35,582 nucleotides of DNA. Origin: a virus. Below, in pieces: positions 22,461 through 31,767 of this stretch. The position numbers and the translations under genes were made by a program. The stretch is taken from the IMG/VR virus record IMGVR_UViG_3300027977_000099, positions 1 through 35,582 of that record; one strand, 5' to 3'. Position 1 is the stretch's first letter. Every line of letters starts with the position of its first letter. Under the pieces are notes generated by a model. The model saw only the letters and a list, made by a program, of their open reading frames with translations. It had not been told where the DNA came from and ran no database searches.

Positions 22461-25400
22461 TTAGGCCTTAACTACCACTCTGTATGACTGAGTTGTAATT
22501 GGGGCTATTGCAAATCCGATTGTAACTGTGTCGTTTGTTACGTACACAATATCTGTTACAACTTCGGCCTTTGTAGAGGTATCCCATACGGTAACCATGA
22601 TGTCTGTAGTTCCTAGGCTGTGTGTGATTGTGAACTGTGTAGTTCCAGTCACACCAGCATCTGTGGAAGTTCCAGTAATTGTTTCTGCGTAAGTTCCTAG
22701 TTGACCAGAGGTACCTTGAGCACCCTGAGTTCCTTGGGCTCCAAGTGTTCCTTGAGTACCGTCAGTACCCTGAGCACCAACAGTACCCTGAGCACCTTCA
22801 GTTCCTTGAGTACCAAGAGTACCTTGGGTACCTTCGGTACCCTGAACGCCTTGTGCACCTTCAGTACCCTGGGCACCAGTTGTACCTTGTACACCAGTAG
22901 CACCATCGAGGTTAATTGTCCATGAAGAGTATTCTCCAGAACCAACTACGTCGTTAACATTTACGACGAGTGTGTTAGTTCCTGATGTGTAACTTACTAC
23001 CGTTGCAGACATGTGGTTGTTTACATCGTGTGCAACAACAACATCCTGACCTACTGAGTAAGAAAGATCTGGATCAGCCAATACAAAACTTACGTTATTT
23101 GCTACTGCAATCGAACGTGTAGTAGCAGAGGTTGTCTTGTAACGGTCTGAGTGTCCGTCAGTACCTTGAGTACCTTCTGTACCCTGGACTCCCTGAGCAC
23201 CAACAGTACCCTGAGATCCTTCAGTACCTTGCGTACCTTCAGTTCCCTGTGCACCTTCGGTTCCCTGGGCTCCTTCGGTGCCCTGGGCTCCTTCAGTACC
23301 TTGAGTTCCATCAGTACCCTGGGTTCCTTCTGTACCTTGAATTCCTTGTGCAGCAAGTAACGTCCAGAATGCTCCTTCTGAAGGAGTATTTCCAACAGTG
23401 CCACCATTAGCATCAATTCGATACCAAGTCTGACCGTTGTAAGTTGCTACATCGCCAATTGCATACGCGGTTCCTACGCCATAAGCGCCAGTAAAGTTCC
23501 ATAGTGCCGCTGTTCCTTGAGTTCCTTGAGCACCTTCAGTACCTTGAGTACCGTCTGTACCCTGGGTTCCTTGAGTTCCTTCAGAACCCTGGACTCCCTG
23601 TGTACCTTCAGACCCTTGGACTCCCTGTACACCTTCGATACCTTGAGCACCTTCGGTGCCTTGAGTTCCTTGGGCTCCGAGTGTTCCCTGAGTTCCTTGA
23701 GAACCGACAGTGCCTTGAACGCCTTGGGCGCCTTCAGTACCCTGTGTACCTTGAGCACCGACGTCGCCAGTACGAGCAAAGGTGATCAGTACAGAGTCTG
23801 CTTCTGAGAGTGAGCCTGAACCGCTGAGGTAGGTCACGTCAATGTTAAAGTATGTAGCGTTGTCAACCATTGAGTTGATTGCGTACATCGCAAATACTGC
23901 AGGGTTAGACTTTAAGGAAACTTTTACGTGTCCCTTAATTGTCGATGTTGAATCATCGATTGTCTGCAGGTAGTTTGAGATATCTGTGTTTGAAGCATCG
24001 ACGTCATCGATAAACATGTGAGTTGCACTTGCTAGTGCAGCATTAAATCTAACGACGTTATCGCCTGGATCTGATGCAGTTGTGTCAGTGTAGTAGAGAT
24101 ACTCAACAGTCACACCACCGAATGATCCAGCAGCACCAACAGTACCTTGAGATCCTTCTAGACCCTGCGCTCCTTCGGTACCCTGAGTTCCTTGGGCTCC
24201 TTCTGCTCCTTGTGTACCTTGAGTTCCCTCAGTTCCTTGAACGCCCTGTGTACCTTCAGTTCCCTGTGTACCTTGAGTTCCTTCTGAACCTTGTACGCCT
24301 TGAGTTCCGTCAGTTCCCTGTGTGCCTTGTGCACCTTCAGATCCCTGTACTCCTTGCGTACCTTCTGTACCTTGGGCTCCAAGAGTTCCTTGAGTTCCCT
24401 GCGATCCCTCTGTACCCTGTGTACCTTCAGTACCTTGAGCACCTTCTGCACCGTCGGTACCCTGCGCTCCTTCTGCACCTTGAGCGCCATCAGTACCTTG
24501 AGTTCCTTGAGTACCTTCAAGACCTTGTGCACCATCGGTACCTTGTGTACCTTGAGCACCAACATCTCCTGTACGAGCAAAAGTGAATAGTAAATCGTCT
24601 CCATCGGTAAATGACCCATTACCAGAGACATAAGCAACTTCTACATCAAACCAGTTTGCTGCTGAATCTGTAGCACTAGAGATTGTGTAAAGTGCAAATG
24701 TAGATGTGTCAAACTTCTTAGAGACTTTAACGTGACCCTTGATGGTAGATGTTGAGTCATCGATTGTTGCTAAGAAGTTAGAGACGTCGTAGTTACCATC
24801 AGCAGGATTGTCACCTAATGCAATGTGTGTAACTAGAGTTTCATCTGCGTTGTTTAGACGAGCCTTGTTGTCACCTGGGTCTGCCATTGTTGTGCTGTCG
24901 TCATAGACGTACGCAACTGTGATACCGCCAAATGAACCTTCAGCACCTTGTAAGCCTTGCTGACCTTCTAATCCTTGAGCACCTTCGGTGCCCTGTACGC
25001 CATCAGTACCCTGTGTTCCTTGGGCGCCTTCTGTACCTTGCGCTCCTTCAGTACCCTGTGAACCCTCGGTACCTTGCGTACCTTCTGTACCTTGAGCACC
25101 TTGAGCACCTTCGGTGCCCTGCGTACCGTCTGTTCCTTGTGTACCTTGAGCACCCTCTGTACCCTGGGAACCTTCAGTACCTTGAGTTCCATCAGTACCC
25201 TGGGTTCCTTCTGTACCTTGCGTACCATTAGCACCATCAAGTCCCTGTGCACCAGCAGTACCTTGCGTACCCTGTGCACCAGTAGTTCCTTGGGTTCCTT
25301 CGCTTGCGTTGATCCACGCAGTACCATTCCATGTCTTTACAACATGGTCAGTCGTGTCGTAGTAAATCTGACCTTCGACTGGGTTGGTTGGCTGGCTTAT

Positions 25401-25478
25401 TGTAGGGAGATTCTGAATACGGGCATTCAGAAGTTCTAATTTACCTAAATCAATTGGGGTTAAAAACTTACGGGCCAC
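22461..25478 (-). CDS. Giant multidomain collagen-like fibre (1005 aa)
   Basis: Starts at GTG (GGAG 9 nt upstream). Domain order by residue: 1-60 attachment-type N-terminus ([31 protein letters not shown]); 61-181 collagen; 182-305 beta-rich module 1; 306-451 collagen; 452-573 module 2; 574-656 collagen; 658-712 CBM5/12-like module (aromatic, [14 protein letters not shown]); 713-775 collagen; 778-860 a beta domain; 861-928 collagen; 930-1005 C-terminal domain. The triplets are [12 protein letters not shown] with no Pro or Lys/Arg, so the shafts are acidic and Thr-rich. It is probably a long trimeric fibre; glycosylation may stabilise it. Confidence 0.88.
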   Translation of the reverse strand: MARKFLTPIDLGKLELLNARIQNLPTISQPTNPVEGQIYYDTTDHVVKTWNGTAWINASEGTQGTTGAQGTQGTAGAQGLDGANGTQGTEGTQGTDGTQGTEGSQGTEGAQGTQGTDGTQGTEGAQGAQGTEGTQGTEGSQGTEGAQGTEGAQGTQGTDGVQGTEGAQGLEGQQGLQGAEGSFGGITVAYVYDDSTTMADPGDNKARLNNADETLVTHIALGDNPADGNYDVSNFLATIDDSTSTIKGHVKVSKKFDTSTFALYTISSATDSAANWFDVEVAYVSGNGSFTDGDDLLFTFARTGDVGAQGTQGTDGAQGLEGTQGTQGTDGAQGAEGAQGTDGAEGAQGTEGTQGTEGSQGTQGTLGAQGTEGTQGVQGSEGAQGTQGTDGTQGVQGSEGTQGTQGTEGTQGVQGTEGTQGTQGAEGAQGTQGTEGAQGLEGSQGTVGAAGSFGGVTVEYLYYTDTTASDPGDNVVRFNAALASATHMFIDDVDASNTDISNYLQTIDDSTSTIKGHVKVSLKSNPAVFAMYAINSMVDNATYFNIDVTYLSGSGSLSEADSVLITFARTGDVGAQGTQGTEGAQGVQGTVGSQGTQGTLGAQGTQGTEGAQGIEGVQGVQGSEGTQGVQGSEGTQGTQGTDGTQGTEGAQGTQGTAALWNFTGAYGVGTAYAIGDVATYNGQTWYRIDANGGTVGNTPSEGAFWTLLAAQGIQGTEGTQGTDGTQGTEGAQGTEGAQGTEGAQGTEGTQGTEGSQGTVGAQGVQGTEGTQGTDGHSDRYKTTSATTRSIAVANNVSFVLADPDLSYSVGQDVVVAHDVNNHMSATVVSYTSGTNTLVVNVNDVVGSGEYSSWTINLDGATGVQGTTGAQGTEGAQGVQGTEGTQGTLGTQGTEGAQGTVGAQGTDGTQGTLGAQGTQGAQGTSGQLGTYAETITGTSTDAGVTGTTQFTITHSLGTTDIMVTVWDTSTKAEVVTDIVYVTNDTVTIGFAIAPITTQSYRVVVKA

Positions 25479-25490
25479 GGTCTATCTCCT

Positions 25491-26057
25491 TTAAGATAAG
25501 TAGGCATTACCTGAGAATGATGCTTGGAATGAGACCGTTAATGAGTTCGAATTAGTGTACGTAATTTCACCTTCAACAATGTTACCAGCAGAGTCTACAA
25601 CTGTAACGTTAGGCTTGAATCCTAAATTATGGGCAATCGTCCAGGAGTCGCTGGACGACCCCTGCATGTGCTCATATGAGACACGACTAACTGTAAAGTA
25701 TTTATTTGTCGTACCCTCAGTAAGATCATCAGTGGTACTAATATCTGAGCCGCTAACTCCAGGCTCACCTTGTGGACCTTGTGGACCTGCAACACCCTGA
25801 GTTCCTGTACCAGTTGCTCCTTGAGTACCCTGTGTTCCAGCACCAGTAGTGCCTTGAACGCCTTGGGTACCTCGTGTACCTTGGGCTCCTGTAACTCCTT
25901 GAGTTCCCTGAGCGCCAGTTACTGCTCCGCCACCAGAGCATGAACTGCAACCGCAATTTGATGCATGGACAGTTCCTTCAGGTGTTGTTATGAGTACGAC
26001 GTTGTTAACTGCAATTGGTACCGTTGCAGATCCTGGACGGGTGTACTGATTCGTCAT
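25491..26057 (-). CDS. Short collagen-like protein with Cys cluster
   Basis: The 188-aa protein has an N-terminal domain (MTNQYTRPGSATVPIAVNNV), a CGCSSCSGGG cluster at residues about 35-44, a collagen stretch (about 49-100) that includes the only Pro-containing triplets (GPQGPQGEPG), a DDLTEGTTNKYFT linker and a C-terminal beta domain (about 127-188). The Cys cluster just before the triple helix could cross-link three chains or bind a metal. The linker is shared with the fibre at 20995-22194. It overlaps the upstream gene as ATGA. Confidence 0.8.
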   Translation of the reverse strand: MTNQYTRPGSATVPIAVNNVVLITTPEGTVHASNCGCSSCSGGGAVTGAQGTQGVTGAQGTRGTQGVQGTTGAGTQGTQGATGTGTQGVAGPQGPQGEPGVSGSDISTTDDLTEGTTNKYFTVSRVSYEHMQGSSSDSWTIAHNLGFKPNVTVVDSAGNIVEGEITYTNSNSLTVSFQASFSGNAYLS

Positions 26058-27112
26058 TGGCTTACCTCTTTTGTAACGAAGATTATTCCAGAGACATAAG
26101 TATGCGTTACGCCTTCTGCATCTGTTAATTGTACGTCATAGTAGGATTTGCCAGGAAGTAAACGAGTCTGCTCACCAGTAAGTGAAAGAACCAGTGTTCG
26201 TTGGTTATCGCCATCTTCAGTAATGTTTGGTTTTGTCACAGTAAACTCAGCGAACACAACTGCTGCACCTGGAAGTGATCTGATCTCTGCCAGTGGGGTT
26301 AAGTTGTCAACTTCAAAGTCTAGACGAATAGAGAACTCATAGTCATCGCCTTCGTAGATATTCAAGTCTTGTACAACAGTCGTTGGAGTTGGCTTAACAT
26401 TTCCATAGGTAGGGATAGGTAGACGAACTCTGGTCTTAGGTGACTTGTTGTCAATTTCTTGTGGTTCAAAGACTGGCACGTATTCGTTGGTGGTCTTTGA
26501 GATACGGCGTAAGGAGAACACGTCGATCTTGTACAGACCGATACCGAGTTGAGAGCAGAGTTCCTTGTACTGATTCTTGCGAACTTCAATCATCTGCATC
26601 AATTGACGATAACGTTCAGAACGAGGAATCATCACTCCATCTGGCGCTTGGATGTCAATATCAAAAGAGGCATCGGTAGCCAGTGTGTACATGGCTAGAG
26701 TAGATGCGTAAATAATTATTGGGTACTCTTCTACCGTAGGCAAATTTGAAAGAGTCATTGTGCGGCCGTAAGAGTCTGTGTGAAAAGTAGTGTGTTGTGC
26801 AAATGCGTCGTTGATATACTGACAAACTTCAGTCTCTGTAAAGTACTTGAAGTAATTTCCAGCAACGATAACGACATCTCCTGCAGCAGGGGTTGTGTCA
26901 AAGACGATATGACCTGTTGCCTCTTCTACCTCTACATCAGTAGATACATCTGTTCCATCTACATTGATAGCCAGATATGCACCATCAAGAGGAGAATAGG
27001 GAACGAGAAAACGGTTAGTGGTGCCATCGGCAACGAATTGGTAGACGAAAGACCGACCAATGTCACCAAGTTCGTAACGTAGGCGGTTTGACATGCTGTC
27101 TACTGTAGCCAC
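26054..27112 (-). CDS. Putative virion structural protein with Ig-like C-terminal part
   Basis: A 352-aa protein starting at GTG (27112) four nt after GGAGG; the ATG just upstream is in a frame that stops at once. The N-terminal half (residues 1-190) has mixed helix and strand (YFTETEVCQYINDAFAQHTT), and the C-terminal part (about 240-350) is strand-rich (IYEGDDYEFSIRLDFEVDNL) like the Ig-type domains seen in phage connectors or baseplate proteins. It leads the fibre block after the strong terminator. The role is not defined. Confidence 0.6.
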   Translation of the reverse strand: MATVDSMSNRLRYELGDIGRSFVYQFVADGTTNRFLVPYSPLDGAYLAINVDGTDVSTDVEVEEATGHIVFDTTPAAGDVVIVAGNYFKYFTETEVCQYINDAFAQHTTFHTDSYGRTMTLSNLPTVEEYPIIIYASTLAMYTLATDASFDIDIQAPDGVMIPRSERYRQLMQMIEVRKNQYKELCSQLGIGLYKIDVFSLRRISKTTNEYVPVFEPQEIDNKSPKTRVRLPIPTYGNVKPTPTTVVQDLNIYEGDDYEFSIRLDFEVDNLTPLAEIRSLPGAAVVFAEFTVTKPNITEDGDNQRTLVLSLTGEQTRLLPGKSYYDVQLTDAEGVTHTYVSGIIFVTKEVSQ

Positions 27113-27170
27113 ATAACCTCCGTTAAATTACTGTGCCTATCATCTCGTGTAATCAAGATTTACACAGTGC

Positions 27171-27226
27171 AAAAAAGGCCCAACCCCCAACTGGGAGGAG
27201 GGCGGGAACCAGTTGAGGGTCGGACT
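27171..27226 (-). terminator. Strong intrinsic terminator between capsid and fibre genes
   Basis: The two arms (27177-27194 and 27209-27226) form an 18-position stem that is nearly continuous, with three G-U pairs and one weak end position, around a 14-nt loop. A run of six T follows on the minus strand. It lies 18 nt after the stop of the 123-aa gene, so it can end the capsid transcript before the fibre genes. Confidence 0.88.
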
Positions 27227-27244
27227 ACTTGTGACGTCTAGTGT

Positions 27245-27616
27245 TTAGTTAGGACGCCAAATATATCCAAGTTGCTCAAGGTAAGCCGCAAGACCTGATG
27301 GGACTCGATACTTAACGCCAGCCTTAAAGGTGTAAGCATTGCCTACGCCGTAAGTCATGTCTTCGATGTCAGTGATTGTACGGATGACGACCATGTCACC
27401 TGCAGTTGATACTCCGACATTTTCGATCTCGTCTAGTACGAGTGGAGCATCTGGATTCTTAGGATCAAAGACATCCTTCTCCAGACTCTCTGCCTCAAGT
27501 TGCGTAGCGATTGAGATTTCTTCTGCACGCTTCTTTAACTCTGCTGCGTTCTTCTTTGTTGCTTGCTCTTTAGCACGACCTGTTGCGTCTAAAGGACTTA
27601 CTGGTGTATTTGCCAC
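27245..27616 (-). CDS. 123-aa capsid-adjacent protein of unknown function
   Basis: The N-terminal half (about residues 1-55) is a charged helix (AKEQATKKNAAELKKRAEEI), and the C-terminal half is a small beta-rich domain (VIRTITDIEDMTYGVGNAYT, FKAGVKYRVPSGLAAYLEQL). It is placed between the major capsid gene and the terminator. Head-completion or decoration proteins are often here. No motif settles the matter. Confidence 0.7.
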   Translation of the reverse strand: MANTPVSPLDATGRAKEQATKKNAAELKKRAEEISIATQLEAESLEKDVFDPKNPDAPLVLDEIENVGVSTAGDMVVIRTITDIEDMTYGVGNAYTFKAGVKYRVPSGLAAYLEQLGYIWRPN

Positions 27617-27650
27617 GGTATGTATTCTCCTAAGTTAGTTTGATTAAAAT

Positions 27651-27687
27651 TGCCTGTGGCCCCAGGAAGGAGTAGGAGCCACAGGCA
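27651..27687 (-). terminator. Hairpin after the major capsid gene, probable weak terminator
   Basis: TGCCTGTGGC and GCCACAGGCA form a perfect 10-bp stem with a 17-nt loop, 6 nt after the capsid stop. On the minus strand it is followed by ATTTTAAT, a poor U-tract. It could partly stop transcription so that capsid message exceeds downstream message, or protect the mRNA 3' end. Confidence 0.6.
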
Positions 27688-27692
27688 GTTTA

Positions 27693-28820
27693 TTAATTTG
27701 TATAGACTTTAACGATCGCTTGATCGGTAATTACGCCTAGGCCCCAGATTGCGTACCATGCAAGAGCGTGCTCACGACCGAAGTCAAGAACTCCACCGTC
27801 ACGTAGTTCAACTGGAAGAGAGATTGCGTGACCAAATGCGTTGTCACCAATCATGATTGATTCGTAAACTTCAGCACCGTTACCAGTTGCGTTAGTTAGG
27901 TAACCCTTTTCTGCAGTGAAATCTGCAGACTCTGGGTTTCCACCTGAACCTGGGGCTGTGTTAGCCTTAACAGGGACGCTGTACTGGTCTGCTGGAACAC
28001 CAACAGATGTTGAGGTTGTGTAAGCAGCGTTGATTGCCAACTTCTTAACCTGTGTTGTTTCGATGAATACTACGTCGTATAGACGACCGATTTCACCGAG
28101 CATGAAGTTTCCTGGAGCAGCGTACTTTGTAACTTCGATGAACTCTGGGTTCGAACGAATGTCACGTGACTGCTTTGGGTGTACGAACTGTACGTATGTC
28201 TCACCTAAACGAGGGATGTTCTTACCAGCAAGGGTAAGAGCAGCATCCTTTACAGCACCTGTTGACAACTTGTAGTTACCATCAAGGTCTGAGATCTGTG
28301 TTGCTACTGTACCTTCGTTGTACCAGTCGTTAACACCTTGTACAGATGAGCGGTCGTAACCGAACACTGCTGATGTTGCTGCTGATAGTGTGTTGCGAGC
28401 CTGTACATCTAGGTACTGTGCCATGTGGCGACCTAGAAGACGTGATGCTGACGCCATAACGTCATCAAATGATGCGTTAAGAAGTAGTTCAGAAACTGCT
28501 ACTGCGTAGCCGTGTTCTGCAACTGTGATTGCGATCTGCTCTGCTGTTAGAGCGTTGGTTGTCATACGAACACCTTCAGTTAGAGGTGTTGGATCGATAC
28601 CAAAGTTCTTGTAGCGGAGGAAGTTAACACGCAGACCAGGTGCTACACCTAGTTCTGTCTTCTTAACTGCGAATTGCTCGAAGCGAAGAATTGGCATTGC
28701 CTGGAACAAAATTTCTTTTGACCAGATTGTTTGAATTGCTTGGTTCAAAGATGAGTTTGAACCTGAATAAGCGGTAGGCGCTCCTGCGAGTTGCCCAGTA
28801 CCTGTAATTGCACTTGCCAT
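27693..28820 (-). CDS. Major capsid protein, N4-gp56 family
   Basis: This 375-aa protein carries IWSKEILFQAMPILRFEQFA (about residues 33-52), then LTEGVRMTTNALTAEQIAIT and HGYAVAVSELLLNASFDD, the conserved early part of the N4-gp56 type of HK97-fold capsid protein. GETYVQFVHPKQSRDIR and a Gly-rich loop (GNFMLGEIGRLYDVVFIET) follow, then ALAWYAIWGLGVITDQAIVK at the end. It builds the icosahedral shell. It lies just downstream of the scaffold gene. Length and order fit the family. Confidence 0.9.
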   Translation of the reverse strand: MASAITGTGQLAGAPTAYSGSNSSLNQAIQTIWSKEILFQAMPILRFEQFAVKKTELGVAPGLRVNFLRYKNFGIDPTPLTEGVRMTTNALTAEQIAITVAEHGYAVAVSELLLNASFDDVMASASRLLGRHMAQYLDVQARNTLSAATSAVFGYDRSSVQGVNDWYNEGTVATQISDLDGNYKLSTGAVKDAALTLAGKNIPRLGETYVQFVHPKQSRDIRSNPEFIEVTKYAAPGNFMLGEIGRLYDVVFIETTQVKKLAINAAYTTSTSVGVPADQYSVPVKANTAPGSGGNPESADFTAEKGYLTNATGNGAEVYESIMIGDNAFGHAISLPVELRDGGVLDFGREHALAWYAIWGLGVITDQAIVKVYTN

Positions 28821-28859
28821 TTAGGTCAAGTCCTTTCTTAATGGGTTAGTTGGAAGGGA

Positions 28860-29633
28860 TTACTGATCGAACAGTCCCTGACCACGATTGCTGGCGGCAG
28901 TGCCAAGTAACTTGGCTCTTTGTTTCGCATAGTCGGCCATTGTCATGTCCCGAATTGCATCGGGTGTATACGATTGTTGTGACGAGTCATTATCGAGGGG
29001 TCCTGAGGCAGGTGCGGTAATTCGAGTACCTGCCATTTGTTGCTTCGCATTCTGCATGGCTGCTTGTGCAGACTGCAAGATGCTTGAAGACTTGTCTTTG
29101 AGAATAGCGATGCTGCTCTCAATTTCATCGGGAGTATTACCTTGGATCAAATCGATTAGTTCAGGAACAATACTGTCACGCTCTTGTTCCAGACGATCTT
29201 GACGGTAATTCATTAGTTCTTGGAACCTGCGCTCTTGCTCTAGTAGAGCAAATGCACGTTCTCTTTCAAGACGCTCGTTCTCAAGTTGAGAACTAAATTC
29301 TTGCTCCTTCTTTGCGAGGAGTTCTTTGAACGATAGTTCACTTTCTTCTTCTTGCTTACGCTTTGCCTCTGCCTCTTTTTCAAGAGCAAGACGAAGGTTT
29401 TCACGTTCTGCTTCTTTGGCTGCGGCTTCTTCAGCACGCAACTTTGCAGCCGCAAGTTCTTCTTTCATCTTTTCCATCTGAGGGTATAACTTTGCTTTTT
29501 CTTGCTCACGAGCCTTAGCAATGTCATCTGCGGTATACACAGAACTCACCTCATTCTGAAAAACTTCTTGTGCTGTCACTGCTTCCGCTAATTGCGGAGA
29601 CAATAAGTCAGCGGTTTCTACTTGGTTTTCCAT
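28860..29633 (-). CDS. Capsid scaffolding protein (coiled coil)
   Basis: A 257-aa protein if begun at MENQVETADLLSPQLAEAVT; AGGTGAT just before this ATG favours it over the GTG at 29642. Residues about 40-160 are a long charged coiled coil rich in Glu, Lys, Ala and Arg (KEEREN-type repeats), followed by a Gln-rich helical C-terminus (LQSAQAAMQNAKQQMAG). Position between portal and capsid genes is the standard place of scaffolds that guide prohead assembly. No protease motif was seen here. Confidence 0.82.
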   Translation of the reverse strand: MENQVETADLLSPQLAEAVTAQEVFQNEVSSVYTADDIAKAREQEKAKLYPQMEKMKEELAAAKLRAEEAAAKEAERENLRLALEKEAEAKRKQEEESELSFKELLAKKEQEFSSQLENERLERERAFALLEQERRFQELMNYRQDRLEQERDSIVPELIDLIQGNTPDEIESSIAILKDKSSSILQSAQAAMQNAKQQMAGTRITAPASGPLDNDSSQQSYTPDAIRDMTMADYAKQRAKLLGTAASNRGQGLFDQ

Positions 29634-29642
29634 AGTAATCAC

Positions 29643-29763
29643 CTATATTTTCTATGTCTTTGTCCGAATGCCTTTCGGCGTGCCACTGGGTTTTGTTACG
29701 AGATAATTGCATTACATTTCAACACAAATGTCTCGTTATACTCTGATTTTTTATCAGAATCTT
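29643..29763. other. 121-nt intergenic region with small inverted repeats
   Basis: Between the portal stop and the scaffold start there are three short inverted repeats on the minus strand: TCTGAT/ATCAGA around an A-run, ACGAGA/TCTCGT about 35 nt apart, and GCC-GAAA-GGC with a GNRA-type loop. No long T-run follows them, so they look like mRNA structure or a promoter region for the scaffold-capsid message. No clear sigma70 boxes were identified. Confidence 0.4.
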
Positions 29764-31500
29764 CTATTCCTTATCGACCGTTCTGCGCTGTGGGATTTTA
29801 GTTCCGTAGGCATCGGTGACAAGTTTATTTCGTAACTCAGCCTCAGCCTGGACTTCGATTCCCTTAGTCTCTTGGCTTGCTGGGTTCTGTGGGTTGGCTG
29901 GATCTTGTGGGCCCATCATGCCGTCACCCATAACGTCGCCATCGCCTAATTGCATTGGTTGCATTGGGATAGCAGAGTTTCCATCAGGTCCTGGCATCAT
30001 GCCAGTCATGTCCATGATCTGCTTCTGAATCTGGATCTTTACAAGTTGTAGAGCGCCATCTGCCTCAGCATCAGAGATCAACTCTTGACGAATCTCCTCT
30101 AACTTCTCTTCTGGGAATTCCTCACCAAGAGTACGAAGTGCACCTTCCTTAGACTCAAGACCCATACCCAACTTAGTCTGGATTTCGTTGAGAGCAATCA
30201 ACTTGTCGAGAGGAAGTGGCTGTGGGAAGTGAGCGTAGTTTAGGTATGAGATCGGATCATTAGGGTCAAGTTGCGGTAACTGACCAGGCTTGATTGGCCC
30301 ATCAAAGTCTGGGTTGTACAACATAGTCTCTGGCTCTTTGAGGTAGAGAGTACGAAGTGCTAACTCATTAATTCTTTCAATGCCTTTACCGTACTGTGCT
30401 ACTTTCTGTGAGTAGCGATTCATCAAAGGCTGGAACTGGATAGAGAGTGCAACACCTGAAGTGTTAGAGATTGCTTGAACTTGTCCCAGTGCGGTTTCTG
30501 GGATGTTCATGACTTCGTGCATTGAGCGCTTTAGAAGTTCGAGATACTTCAAAGCACCATCAATACCTTGGGCGCCGCCTTCAAGATTGAAAACCTGGGC
30601 ATCTTTTGGAAGACCGCCCCAAACTTTCTTAGCACCCTTTTCCAAGTTAGAGGCTTTAGCACCCACGATCACCGTTACTGGTGATGCGTGGTAGTTAATG
30701 ATGTCAGCGACATCAGTGCTAATTTCGTTGTATGCACGGTTGATAGTGATGATGTCGTGTGCGTCCGAGAGACCCCACGGCGATCCTGAAACAGGAACAT
30801 TAGGTATGTGTACCACTGGAATTAGTCCAAGTGGATTTGGACGAGAGTCAATCAACTCGTCGTTAACGTATTCTTCAATAACGTCATCAGTCAAAATTTC
30901 AGTGTAGGTGAACACTTGACGTGTACCTTCTAGTGATGTTCCCCAGAAACGATACTTCTGCTTGAAACGCAATAGGCGTGTGCGATCGTGTGGGTGGAAC
31001 TCAGGGAAGCAGAATGAAGAGTTCATGGGTAGTAGACGAACACGACCAGGATGGAAGTGTCCAGCAGAGTCAGTCCATGGCTCTTCGTAAGCGACCTTAA
31101 CAAAGCAATCGCCTGTAATTCCGCCTTGCTGACCAATCTCAAGTAGAACACGCATCTTGTCGTTGTCTACTTCCCAGATACGCTCTAAGCGGTCTGGAAC
31201 AATTGCTTCTGTTGCTTTAGGAGAACGGAAGTGTATTCCGTTACCAAATGTAAAACGTGAAAGGTAGTCATTGAATGCACGGTAGTAATTAACTGCAATC
31301 TGCATCTCACCTTGCTCACGGCGGTAACCCCAGTGATGACCAAGGTACATCGCCCAGTTGAGTGAGTAGCGATTGAGGCGGGGACCATGTACTTCAAATT
31401 CTTCGTCAGCAAGTTCCACCAAACCAAGTGGTGAAATAGAGATTGTTAAATCGCTAGACGCTGCTCTATACGACGGGGGACTAAAGTCAAGAAACGACAT
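29764..31500 (-). CDS. Portal protein
   Basis: A 578-aa protein, within the size range of phage portals. It starts MSFLDFSPPSYRAASSDLTI, has WAMYLGHHWGYRREQGEMQI and AFNDYLSRFTFGNGIHF early, PVVHIPNVPVSGSPWGLSDA in the centre (about residues 224-243), and VALSIQFQPLMNRYSQKVAQ (about 352-371), a helical segment typical of portal cores. The C-terminus is Met/Gln-rich. The dodecameric portal forms the DNA entry ring and binds terminase. It lies between terminase and scaffold. Its start overlaps the preceding stop (TAATG). Confidence 0.88.
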   Translation of the reverse strand: MSFLDFSPPSYRAASSDLTISISPLGLVELADEEFEVHGPRLNRYSLNWAMYLGHHWGYRREQGEMQIAVNYYRAFNDYLSRFTFGNGIHFRSPKATEAIVPDRLERIWEVDNDKMRVLLEIGQQGGITGDCFVKVAYEEPWTDSAGHFHPGRVRLLPMNSSFCFPEFHPHDRTRLLRFKQKYRFWGTSLEGTRQVFTYTEILTDDVIEEYVNDELIDSRPNPLGLIPVVHIPNVPVSGSPWGLSDAHDIITINRAYNEISTDVADIINYHASPVTVIVGAKASNLEKGAKKVWGGLPKDAQVFNLEGGAQGIDGALKYLELLKRSMHEVMNIPETALGQVQAISNTSGVALSIQFQPLMNRYSQKVAQYGKGIERINELALRTLYLKEPETMLYNPDFDGPIKPGQLPQLDPNDPISYLNYAHFPQPLPLDKLIALNEIQTKLGMGLESKEGALRTLGEEFPEEKLEEIRQELISDAEADGALQLVKIQIQKQIMDMTGMMPGPDGNSAIPMQPMQLGDGDVMGDGMMGPQDPANPQNPASQETKGIEVQAEAELRNKLVTDAYGTKIPQRRTVDKE

Positions 31501-31745
31501 TACTTCTTCTTATCTTTCTTGGTTTCTTTTTTCTCTTCTAAATGCTTAGATTTTTCTTTGTCTTCTTTTTTCTTAGCCATTGCAACTTTACGTGTGGCTT
31601 CAGTGGTCTCAATAAACTGTCCACCAGATTGAATGTACTTCTTGTGAACCCACGCTGATGCACCAGGATTTGGATATGACGAATACTTAGCACGAGCCAT
31701 AGCAACGATCGTTGCATACAACTTTGGGTTTGCGGGTTTTCTCAT
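31500..31745 (-). CDS. Small basic protein, DUF5872-like
   Basis: This 81-aa protein starts MRKPANPKLYATIVAMARAK and has YPNPGASAWVHKKYIQSGGQ (about residues 24-43), which resembles the P-LYE---A-AK-KY--YPSAYASAWLVK-YK--GG motif of DUF5872 proteins. The C-terminal 30 residues are Lys/Glu-rich. Its TAA overlaps the portal ATG, so the two are probably translated together. Function is unknown, possibly DNA or virion binding. Confidence 0.65.
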   Translation of the reverse strand: MRKPANPKLYATIVAMARAKYSSYPNPGASAWVHKKYIQSGGQFIETTEATRKVAMAKKKEDKEKSKHLEEKKETKKDKKK

Positions 31746-31767
31746 ATCTCCTCCAAGGATAGCCTAA

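Noticed and set aside
29740-29760. Terminator after the scaffold region
   Set aside because: The small TCTGAT/ATCAGA stem has its A/T-run in the loop rather than after the stem, so it is not an intrinsic terminator.
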